From Candidatus Nanopelagicales bacterium (GTDB taxonomy: Bacteria; Actinomycetota; Actinomycetes; S36-B12), in NCBI GenBank assembly GCA_023264215.1, contig JALQSY010000031.1, forward strand, positions 1 to 13,749: a stretch of DNA of 13,749 nt. Reading direction: 5' to 3'. The notes beneath the pieces were generated by a model. That model saw only the letters and a program-made list of their open reading frames with translations. It did not search any database and was not told the origin of the DNA. The stretch's first letter is position 1; the number at the start of each line of letters is the position of its first letter. Positions 7,265-13,722 of the stretch are shown in pieces. Position numbers and translations under genes: made by a program.

Positions 7265-7624
7265 ATGGATTCCATGGCGACCACCGCGTTGAGCAATCGA
7301 CGTACCGGAGCCGGACCGGCGTGCTGTCCCACCGGGCTCGGCTCGCCGATCGACCGATCCTCGGCCGAGGAGCTCGCCACCTTGCTCAAGGCCGTCGCCG
7401 ACGCCACGCGGCTTCAGATCCTCGCGCTCCTGCGCTCGAGCCCGGACTGCTCGGCCTGCGTCTGCGACATCGCCGACGAGGTGGGCGTCAGCCAGCCCAC
7501 CGTCAGCCATCACCTCAAGGTGCTCGCCGAAGCCGGCATCGTCGAGTCGGAGAAGCACGGCTACTGGACCTGGTACTCCCTCAAGCGAACGCGGCTCGCG
7601 GAGCTCAGCGCCGTCCTCACGTGA
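7265..7624 (+). CDS. arsR: ArsR-family arsenite-responsive repressor
   Basis: This is a winged-helix repressor that releases DNA when it binds As(III). From the ATG at 7265 it has 119 residues. The helix-turn-helix is clear: DIADEVGVSQPTVSHHLKVL at about 68-87, followed by a wing containing EKHGYWTWYSL. There are two Cys groups: C20-C21 near the N-terminus (PACCPTG) and C62, C65, C67 at the start of the DNA-binding region (DCSACVCDI). The C. glutamicum ArsR binds arsenite with an N-terminal Cys pair plus one Cys near this position, and this protein fits that type better than the E. coli CVC type alone. The ATG at 7274 is an equally good start and would fit a leaderless transcript from the predicted promoter; a TTG at 7238 is unlikely because it precedes the operator. 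It diverges from aqpS-arsC. Confidence 0.9.
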   Translation: MDSMATTALSNRRTGAGPACCPTGLGSPIDRSSAEELATLLKAVADATRLQILALLRSSPDCSACVCDIADEVGVSQPTVSHHLKVLAEAGIVESEKHGYWTWYSLKRTRLAELSAVLT

Positions 7625-7647
7625 TCGCCTCGGAGTAGTCTCGACCG

Positions 7648-8835
7648 GTGTCGAGGCGCACGGGCACTCCCCCCTGGCTGCTCCTGCTCACCCTTGCCCT
7701 CGTCGCACTGAATCTGCGGGGCGTCCTCACGTCGATTCCTCCGCTGACGCTCGAGATCCAGGCGGCCACCGGGTGGAACGACACCACCATGGGGCTGCTC
7801 ACCACTCTTCCCGTCGTCGTCATGGGACTCGCGGCGCTCATCGTCCCTGCCCTCGCACAGCGCATCGGTCGTCCCCAGACCGTCTGGCTTGCCCTGGCGC
7901 TCCTCGTCGTCGCCACCGGGGCGCGCATCCTCGCGGGCGCGCCCATCGTGCTCTTCATCACCGCATTTCTCGGCGGCCTCGGTATCGCCCTGGCCTCAGG
8001 GCTCGTGCCCGCCATCGTCCGCGAGGGCCTGCCGCGGTCGACCGGAGCGGCGACCGGGCTGTGGACGGCGTCGATGTTCACCGGAGCTGCCCTCGGGGCG
8101 GCACTGACCGTGCCGGTCGCCCTCGCGACCGGGTCATGGCAGTGGGGTCTTGCGGTCTGGGCCGTGCCGGCGCTGATCGCGCTCGCGATGTGGACCTTTG
8201 TCGAGTCGCCGTACCGTCGTCATGACGGTGATCGCAGCGTCGGCGCGATCTCGATTCGCTCCCTGCCGTGGCGCAATCCCCTCGCCTGGGCCCTCACGGC
8301 GTACCTCGCGATCAACTCGATCGTCTTCTACACCGCTCTGGCCTGGATCGCTCCCTCACTCGATGAGCGCGGCTGGACCGCAGAGGAGGGCGGCCTGCTC
8401 CTCGGGCTCTTCACTGCCTCGCAGATCTTCGCCGCCCTGCTGCTGCCCTGGGTCGCCCAGCGCTTCCCGGGACGACGCACGCTGTGGGTCATCACCGTCA
8501 TCGTGACGACCGTGTGCCTGCTCAGCCTCGCCTACACGCCCGGAATCCTCACCGCGGTGGTGCTCTTCCTCTTCGGGTTCAGCAACGCAGGAGGGTTCAC
8601 CATCGGACTGTCGATGCTCAGTGAAGCTGCCGTCGATGGGCAATCGTCGGCCCGGCTGACCGCGATGGCCTTCGCCGTGACCTACCTGCTCGCCGCCATC
8701 GGGCCGACATTCGCGGGGGCGCTGCTCGACGCCGCGGGCTCATGGACGCTCGTCTACGTCGTACTCGCGGTGATCTCACTCGCCCAGATCCCACCACTGC
8801 TGCCGCTGCGCAAGGGACTGGTCATCCGCGCCTGA
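7648..8835 (+). CDS. MFS transporter, CynX/NimT family
   Basis: The 395-residue membrane protein has about twelve hydrophobic segments. It carries family signatures that I recognise from E. coli CynX and NimT: LNLRGVLTSIPPL at 21-33, LLTTLPVVVMGLAAL at about 50-64, and a GLGIALASGLVPAIVRE stretch followed by TGLWTASMFTGAALGAAL. Family members are linked to cyanate transport or to export of 2-nitroimidazole; the substrate here is unknown. The GTG start is 23 bases after the arsR stop on the same strand, so the two are probably co-transcribed and this transporter would then be under arsenic control. A GGAG lies about 12 bases before the start, longer than usual. A hairpin follows the stop. It is not an ArsB or Acr3 homologue. 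Confidence 0.85.
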   Translation: MSRRTGTPPWLLLLTLALVALNLRGVLTSIPPLTLEIQAATGWNDTTMGLLTTLPVVVMGLAALIVPALAQRIGRPQTVWLALALLVVATGARILAGAPIVLFITAFLGGLGIALASGLVPAIVREGLPRSTGAATGLWTASMFTGAALGAALTVPVALATGSWQWGLAVWAVPALIALAMWTFVESPYRRHDGDRSVGAISIRSLPWRNPLAWALTAYLAINSIVFYTALAWIAPSLDERGWTAEEGGLLLGLFTASQIFAALLLPWVAQRFPGRRTLWVITVIVTTVCLLSLAYTPGILTAVVLFLFGFSNAGGFTIGLSMLSEAAVDGQSSARLTAMAFAVTYLLAAIGPTFAGALLDAAGSWTLVYVVLAVISLAQIPPLLPLRKGLVIRA

Positions 8836-8844
8836 AGGGCGACT

Positions 8845-8894
8845 GTCCCGGTAATCAAGGGATAGCGGACCCCATAAGCCTTGATAACCGGGAC
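8845..8894. terminator. Strong hairpin between convergent genes, probable bidirectional terminator
   Basis: Two 16-base arms, GTCCCGGTAATCAAGG at 8845-8860 and CCTTGATAACCGGGAC at 8879-8894, pair with a single mismatch around an 18-base loop. The element begins nine bases after the transporter stop and ends 22 bases before the stop of the convergent cupin gene. There is only a TTT run on the plus side and no T-run on the minus side, which is common for actinobacterial terminators. A dispersed repeat or protein-binding site is an alternative. Confidence 0.65.
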
Positions 8895-8916
8895 TTTCAG
8901 CGAATTCGCGGGTGGG

Positions 8917-9585
8917 TCAGCGCTGGCGCGGCTTGGGCGAGTAGATGCCGTCGGGGTATCCGGCCTTGACGAGCAGCTCCGCGTACTGGCTCTCATCGAA
9001 CAGCGATGGTGCGTCGGGTGCGCCGTCGGGCAGACGGGAGTCCCACTCGGGCCTGGACCGATGCACCCCCGCGATGCCCGCGACGCCCGCCAGGATCGGC
9101 AGGAAGATGTTCTGCAGCCAGATCGGTGGCTTGGTCGCTCGGATGTCGCCCCGGAAACCCCAGAACGTCGCCCCCAATTGCAGCGGGCTCTTCGGAGCGC
9201 CCTGCGGCGTGTGCGGCAGGTCAGAGGAGATGCCGGCGAGAGCATCGTGGAGCTCGGCTGTCTCGGAGGCAGGATCGAGTTCGACGATCCCGCGCACGAT
9301 CAGGCCGGTCGCATTGCGCTCGCTGTGGACGACGCCCGGCGGCACGACGGCTGTCTCACCGGGACCGAGCACGACACGCTCATTGCCCATGGTGAGCGTG
9401 GCCTCGCCCTCGAGGATCGTGAAGGTCTCGGCGCAGCCCGGATGCGTGTGGTCGACGATCGTCCCGCCCGGGTCACTGGTCCACCGGTAGCGCACGACCG
9501 CACCGCCGCTCTCGCGGCCGGTGACGGTGTACTGGATGTGCTCGCCCGTGGCCGGGTTGAAGGTCGTGCGATAGCGATTGCTCAC
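8917..9585 (-). CDS. Cupin-domain protein with C-terminal hydrophobic segment
   Basis: The 222-residue protein holds one cupin barrel (about 30-105). Cupin motif 1 is seen as HTHPGCAETFTILEG, with metal ligands H46, H48 and E53; motif 2 as GETAVVPPGVVHSERN, with H87. All four ligands are present, so it can bind metal and may be an enzyme. Past the barrel, residues 158-175 (FLPILAGVAGIAG core) are hydrophobic and could be a membrane helix, which is unusual for a small cupin. The last part (about 180-222) is hydrophilic. The GTG at 9585 follows the monooxygenase stop by four bases, so the two form one operon; the longer open frame upstream would overlap that gene. The reaction is unknown. A role in handling the product of the monooxygenase is inferred from the pairing. 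Confidence 0.82.
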   Translation of the reverse strand: MSNRYRTTFNPATGEHIQYTVTGRESGGAVVRYRWTSDPGGTIVDHTHPGCAETFTILEGEATLTMGNERVVLGPGETAVVPPGVVHSERNATGLIVRGIVELDPASETAELHDALAGISSDLPHTPQGAPKSPLQLGATFWGFRGDIRATKPPIWLQNIFLPILAGVAGIAGVHRSRPEWDSRLPDGAPDAPSLFDESQYAELLVKAGYPDGIYSPKPRQR

Positions 9586-9589
9586 GGGA

Positions 9590-10735
9590 TCACCACGGCT
9601 CGGTATTGCTCTTGACGATGTCCTTGGCAACCTTCTCCACCGGGTAGTGCTTGAGCATGAGATCACGCGCCTTTGCGATGGTGTTTCCCTTGACGAACAT
9701 CATCTTGGCCAGCGTCCGCGACGCCGCCTGGTTGGCCTCGACCTTGTCGCGTGCACGCTGCTCCCACAGACGGAGAGCCAGTGGCACGGTCGACGCGTCC
9801 GCACGGCCTAGCTCATCCGCGAGGACCTGGGCGGACTTGATGGCGTTGGAGGCACCGACGCCGGCGGTCGGGAGGAAGCCCGTGGCGGCATCACCGACCA
9901 GCGCAACCCGTCCATGGATCCACTGCTCGGCCTTCTGATCGACCATCGGCCAGGGAAACACGGTGTCATCGGCGGCATGGGCGAGCGCCTGCTGCACCGG
10001 CTCGGGGTAGTCACGGAAGTGCTCGCGCACCGCCGCGACGATCTGCTCTTGGCTCATCTGATCCAGGCCTGCGGGTGTCGGCATGCCGGCAATCGCATTG
10101 ATCCGGTCTTCGAGGGGGTAGAGGCCGAACAGCCCACCGGCGCCCCAGTACTCGACAACCCCGTCGCCGATCACCTCCTGCCGCGGCGTCCACCATGTGA
10201 AGGCGGTGAACCCCCAGTCGGTAAGGCCCTTGTCCGCGCTCCCGATGAGCAACGCGCGGGTCGAGGAGTGGATGCCGTCGCAGGCGAGAACGACGTCGTA
10301 CTCCTCGGCGCTGCCATCGGAGAGGGTGACGGTGACAGCATCATCGGTCTGCTCGAGTCCCGTGACGGTTGTGTCCATGCGCAGGCCGGCACCTGCGCCA
10401 CCTTCACGCAGCGTGTCGAGCAGATCGGCGCGCTGGAGCATCCCCATGAATCCCTGGATTCGACCGAGCGCCTCAGCCATGGACATCTGCTGCATCACCG
10501 CGCCGTGTCCGTCGCACATGGTGTAGTCCGTGACCGGCAGCGACCCCTTGGCGTAGCGCTCGTAGACGCCGGTCGGGCGCAGCGTATTGGCGCTGAAGGG
10601 GTACAGGCCGATGCAGAAGCCCACTCGCGAGTACTCGGGGGCGCGCTCCACGATCGTGGGCGTGATGCCGGCGCGCAAGAGATGCCCGGCGAGGGTCCAG
10701 CCAGCCATCCCGCCGCCGACGATGAGGACGCGCAT
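9590..10735 (-). CDS. FAD-dependent monooxygenase (class A flavoprotein)
   Basis: The 381-residue enzyme has the three marks of class A flavin monooxygenases: the dinucleotide-binding VGGGMAG at 6-12 with E30 at the end of the second strand, the DG motif ACDGIHSSTR at 151-160, and the GD motif RVALVGDAATGFLPTAGVGA at 276-295. The usual His of GDAAH is Thr here. Such enzymes use NAD(P)H and oxygen to hydroxylate or otherwise oxidise aromatic rings, polyketides or drugs. Substrate specificity cannot be read from the sequence. The ATG at 10735 has a good ribosome site, AAAGGA, seven bases upstream. It forms an operon with the cupin gene and diverges from a double Lrp-type regulator, which points to inducible catabolism or detoxification of a specific small molecule. 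Confidence 0.9.
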   Translation of the reverse strand: MRVLIVGGGMAGWTLAGHLLRAGITPTIVERAPEYSRVGFCIGLYPFSANTLRPTGVYERYAKGSLPVTDYTMCDGHGAVMQQMSMAEALGRIQGFMGMLQRADLLDTLREGGAGAGLRMDTTVTGLEQTDDAVTVTLSDGSAEEYDVVLACDGIHSSTRALLIGSADKGLTDWGFTAFTWWTPRQEVIGDGVVEYWGAGGLFGLYPLEDRINAIAGMPTPAGLDQMSQEQIVAAVREHFRDYPEPVQQALAHAADDTVFPWPMVDQKAEQWIHGRVALVGDAATGFLPTAGVGASNAIKSAQVLADELGRADASTVPLALRLWEQRARDKVEANQAASRTLAKMMFVKGNTIAKARDLMLKHYPVEKVAKDIVKSNTEPW

Positions 10736-10841
10736 AACTCATCCTTTCGCGGAAATTCACAAACTTGCTGCGAAAAAAGGTAGGCATCACCCATGATGCG
10801 GGCAACAGTTCGCAAGCAACTTCCCTAAAGTCAAGGAAAAC
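10736..10841. promoter_or_regulatory. Divergent promoter and operator region between monooxygenase and Lrp-type regulator
   Basis: This 106-bp gap is richer in A and T than its surroundings. It contains a perfect inverted repeat GCATCA-CCCA-TGATGC (10784-10799). Around this is a larger one, TTGCTGCGAA (10765-10774) against TTCGCAAGCAA (10809-10819), which pair with one bulged base. A further TTCGC copy is at 10746-10750. The nested arrangement is centred near the middle of the gap and would suit a multimeric Lrp-type protein. Ribosome sites are AAAGGA for the monooxygenase and AAGGA for the regulator. Confidence 0.55.
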
Positions 10842-11735
10842 ATGAGCCCAGGCCGCCCTGACCCACTCGATCCGCAGGATTACGCCCTCATGGCTGCGCT
10901 GCAGGCGGCCCCGCGAGCACGGGCTACCCAGCTGGGGGCGGCCGTCGGCCTGTCGGCGCCGTCGGTGAGTTCGCGCCTGCGCCGGCTCATCGACGGCGGG
11001 GTGCTCGAGGTCGTCGGCATCGTCAACGACCGGGCGCTGGATCGATCTCACACAGCCGTCGCCCTCATGCGCGGAATGACGTCGGACTTCCTGCCCTCGT
11101 GGCGCGATCGGCAGGGGCTCGTCTTCGCCGCGCAGAGCCTCGGGGCATGGGACGGCCTTGCCTGCATCATCGGTCGAGACCCGGCTTCCCTTGAGCCCGA
11201 CCTAGACGATCTGAGGAGCATGGCCAGTGTCGTCGAGGTTCACGCGGTTCTCGGCGTCGAGGTGACCGGAGTTACCCTGCAGCAGCCGCTTCCGATCCGC
11301 GATTCCTTGGATCGGGATATCGCGTGCCTGCTCTCCGCGGACGCCCGCCTTGGCTTCACGCAGATCGCCCAGCAACTCGACATCCCTGAGTCGACGGCGC
11401 GCACTAGGGCCCAGCGGCTCCTCGAAGGGCACGTCGTGACACCGATCGTCGTGCCCAATCCCGCTGTATTCGGTCTCGTCGGCGGCGCACTCGGGATCGA
11501 GGCGTCCGGTCCCGCCGCCGGTCTCGCGAGCACGCTGCGCACGATTCCCGGTGTCATCACCGTCCTGCGCCTTCAGGGGCGATTCGCCGCAGCCGTGGAG
11601 GTTCTCGCCCCCGACCCTGCTGCCATCGTGGGCATTCGAGACACGATCGCGCAGCTAGACGGCGTCAGGTCGGTCGAGGTGATGACCTACGGCGACCGGG
11701 TCATCGGCCGGTGGCCACTGCCGGCATTCAGCTGA
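10842..11735 (+). CDS. Double-module Lrp/AsnC-family transcriptional regulator
   Basis: At 297 residues this is about twice the length of a usual Lrp/AsnC protein and consists of two such modules in tandem. The first HTH is at about 9-57 (LDPQDYALMAALQAAPRARA, then LSAPSVSSRLRRLIDGG). The second is at about 155-200 (SLDRDIACLLSADARLGFTQ, then IPESTARTRAQRLLEGH). Each is followed by a ligand-binding-like alpha/beta region (about 70-148 and 210-288). Such fused regulators occur in actinobacteria. A monomer would carry two DNA-binding heads, so a dimer could act like an Lrp tetramer. The ATG at 10842 has an AAGGA site four bases away. It is divergent from the monooxygenase-cupin operon and is probably its regulator and its own. 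The 3' end overlaps the convergent TetR gene by eight bases. Confidence 0.88.
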   Translation: MSPGRPDPLDPQDYALMAALQAAPRARATQLGAAVGLSAPSVSSRLRRLIDGGVLEVVGIVNDRALDRSHTAVALMRGMTSDFLPSWRDRQGLVFAAQSLGAWDGLACIIGRDPASLEPDLDDLRSMASVVEVHAVLGVEVTGVTLQQPLPIRDSLDRDIACLLSADARLGFTQIAQQLDIPESTARTRAQRLLEGHVVTPIVVPNPAVFGLVGGALGIEASGPAAGLASTLRTIPGVITVLRLQGRFAAAVEVLAPDPAAIVGIRDTIAQLDGVRSVEVMTYGDRVIGRWPLPAFS

Positions 11736-12330
11736 GCAGTCGGGCGACCGCCGCCGCGAGGCTTCGAGGCACGTCGGACGAATCCGCACTCGGCTGCATG
11801 ACGTGGCTGAGCACCGTCCGCACCAGCAGATCGACCGTCGTCTCCAGTGCATCGATCTCAACCCCGGGGTACGCCTCAAGCCGCTCCCTCACCCGCTCAC
11901 TCGCGACGTCGATGACAACATCGGCCCGGGTGGTGAGCAGCGGCACGAGCTCGGTCTCCGCCCCATGGGTCGCGGTGACGATGGCGGCGAGCAGCGGATT
12001 GGTGCGTGCGAGGTCGAGGACGTTCGCGATCGCCGCCTGCGTACCGGCACGCAGGTCACCTGGATGCGCGTCGAAGCCGGCATCGACCCGATCGAGGAAG
12101 GCACCGAGTTCGCGCAGCACCATGGCCTGGGCAAGCCGGTCTCGGTTGCCCCACTCGTTGTAGACGGTCTGGCGGCTGACCCCGGCGCGCTCGGCCAGTG
12201 CTGACATGGTGACGCCGGACCAGCCGATCTCGGCGGTCATCTCAGCGGCGACGGCCAGGATGCGCTCGCTCGTGGCGAGACCCGGCGGGGCGGCGGAGCC
12301 ACCCCTGTCGGGCTGCGTTGCGGTCGGCAC
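11728..12330 (-). CDS. alkX: TetR-family regulator, AlkX-like, of the alkane operon
   Basis: The 200-residue protein has an N-terminal TetR DNA-binding domain (about 20-66) with MSALAERAGVSRQTVYNEWG, and a helical ligand domain after it. The GTG at 12330 is two bases after the stop of the alkane hydroxylase gene, so the two are one operon; the longer open frame would run into that gene. In Dietzia an AlkB-rubredoxin fusion gene (alkW1) is followed by a TetR gene, alkX, whose product represses the operon and is released by fatty acids derived from alkanes. Position and family here are the same, so the name is by analogy. Its likely target is the inverted repeat before the hydroxylase start. 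The eight-base overlap with the convergent Lrp-type gene leaves no terminator between them. Confidence 0.82.
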   Translation of the reverse strand: MPTATQPDRGGSAAPPGLATSERILAVAAEMTAEIGWSGVTMSALAERAGVSRQTVYNEWGNRDRLAQAMVLRELGAFLDRVDAGFDAHPGDLRAGTQAAIANVLDLARTNPLLAAIVTATHGAETELVPLLTTRADVVIDVASERVRERLEAYPGVEIDALETTVDLLVRTVLSHVMQPSADSSDVPRSLAAAVARLLS

Positions 12331-12332
12331 GA

Positions 12333-13721
12333 TCAGCCGGCGTGAGTGACGATGAAGTCGACCTTGTCGCGCACGCCGCAATCGGGGCAGCACCAGGTGT
12401 CGGGGATGGAGGCGAAGGGCGTACCCGCCGGGAAGCCCTCGCGCTCATCGCCTCGGCGCTCGTCGTAGACGTAGCCGCATCCCGGGCACTGGGCGATCAC
12501 CGGACCGCCCGTGAGGACCGCGATGGCCCCGGGAAGCTCCTCGGCGCGCACGGTCTGAGCCTGCGCGGGAGTCGGCGGGAACCGGCGCAGGACGCGCTCG
12601 CGCTTGCCCGGCTGGATGTTGGCCAGCGACATGTCGCCGTCGTAGTGGGCAGCGACTCGACGGTCCATGACGCGGTTCCACATCGGCGGTACGAGCGCGA
12701 GCAGGATCATGCCGGCGTAGCCGGTGGGCAGCGCGGGTGCATCCTTCTCATCGCGAAGCGCCTGGTAGCGCCGCGTGGGATGCGCGTGGTGATCGCTGTG
12801 CCGCTGCAGGTGGTAGAGCAGGACGTTGGTCGCGATGTTGTTGGAGTTCCAGCTGTGCCGCGGCTCGACGCGCTCGTAGCGCTCTTTGCCGGGAACACCG
12901 ACGATCTGGCGCAGCAGGCCGTAGTGCTCGAGGTAGTTGACCGCTTCCAGGAGGGTGAAGCCCACGAACGCCTGGATCACCAGATAGGGCAGGATCGCCG
13001 GCCCCAGCCAGATGATCATGACGGCCCATAGCGCGACAGACATCAGCAGGGCGTTGAGGACGTCGTTGCCGATCCGGAACGGGTGCTGGCCCCGGCGCGA
13101 GTAGCGGCGAGCCTCCAGGTGCCAGGCGTTGGCGAAGGAGCCCACGACGGTGCGCGGCCAGAATCGGTAGAAGCTCTCTCCGACGCGTGAGCTTGCTGGG
13201 TCGTCCGGGGTGGCGACGCGCACGTGATGGCCGCGATTGTGCTCGATGTAGAAGTGGCCGTAGAAGGTCTGGGCGAGGGCGATCTTGGACAGCCAGCGCT
13301 CGATGCTCTCCTTCTTATGGCCGAGCTCGTGCGCGGTGTTGATGCCGAGGCCGCCGATGAAGCCGACGGTCACCGCAAGGCCGACACGATCGAGGACGCT
13401 GATGTCCGCCGTGGCGATGTACCAGAACGCGAACGCGAAGCCGGCGTACTGCAGCGGGAGGAAGAGATAGGTCAGCCAGCGGTAGTAGCGGTCTTGCTCG
13501 AGCGACTTGATGACGTCATCGGGTGGATTGGACGGGTCCAGGCCCACGGTCCAGTCGATGAGAGGGATGAGACCGAGGATGAAGATGGGCCCGATCCAGA
13601 GCCAGACTCCCCAGCCCGTCGCCACGTGAAGGCCCACGCCGATGAAGGGCAGCAGGGGCATGGTCAGGCCCAGCACCCACAGGTAGCGCTTGGCGTCGCG
13701 CCAGGTCGTCGTGGCCTCCAT
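12333..13721 (-). CDS. alkB: Alkane 1-monooxygenase fused to rubredoxin (AlkB-Rd)
   Basis: This is a membrane di-iron hydroxylase that oxidises the terminal methyl of n-alkanes, with its electron donor rubredoxin as a C-terminal domain. The 462-residue protein has about six membrane segments and all the histidine motifs: HELGH at 131-135, EHNRGHH at 160-166, LEHYG at 264-268 and LQRHSDHH at 305-312. A linker (about 370-405) leads to the rubredoxin domain, with iron ligands C412 and C415 (CPGCGYVYD) and C445 and C448 (CCPDCG). An extra C444 directly precedes the second pair. Fusions of this type (AlkW) are known in Dietzia, Nocardioides, Gordonia and others and act on long-chain alkanes. The reductase that feeds the rubredoxin is not in the window. 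The ATG at 13721 has no ribosome site, and the inverted repeat ends two bases upstream of it, so the transcript may be leaderless. Confidence 0.96.
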   Translation of the reverse strand: MEATTTWRDAKRYLWVLGLTMPLLPFIGVGLHVATGWGVWLWIGPIFILGLIPLIDWTVGLDPSNPPDDVIKSLEQDRYYRWLTYLFLPLQYAGFAFAFWYIATADISVLDRVGLAVTVGFIGGLGINTAHELGHKKESIERWLSKIALAQTFYGHFYIEHNRGHHVRVATPDDPASSRVGESFYRFWPRTVVGSFANAWHLEARRYSRRGQHPFRIGNDVLNALLMSVALWAVMIIWLGPAILPYLVIQAFVGFTLLEAVNYLEHYGLLRQIVGVPGKERYERVEPRHSWNSNNIATNVLLYHLQRHSDHHAHPTRRYQALRDEKDAPALPTGYAGMILLALVPPMWNRVMDRRVAAHYDGDMSLANIQPGKRERVLRRFPPTPAQAQTVRAEELPGAIAVLTGGPVIAQCPGCGYVYDERRGDEREGFPAGTPFASIPDTWCCPDCGVRDKVDFIVTHAG

Positions 13722-13722
13722 A

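Noticed and set aside
7157..7558. Minus-strand open frame over arsR
   Set aside because: It is antisense of the HTH coding region of arsR and would cover the operator.
8845..8894. Inverted repeat as ends of an insertion sequence
   Set aside because: The arms are only 18 bases apart, there is no transposase and no target duplication.
9586..9666. Longer N-terminus for the cupin protein
   Set aside because: It would overlap the monooxygenase end by most of the extension and reads as low-complexity Arg/Ser; the GTG at 9585 is four bases after that gene.
12331..12393. Longer N-terminus for the TetR protein
   Set aside because: The extension is an Arg-rich shadow of the rubredoxin domain coding region; the GTG at 12330 fits the spacing.
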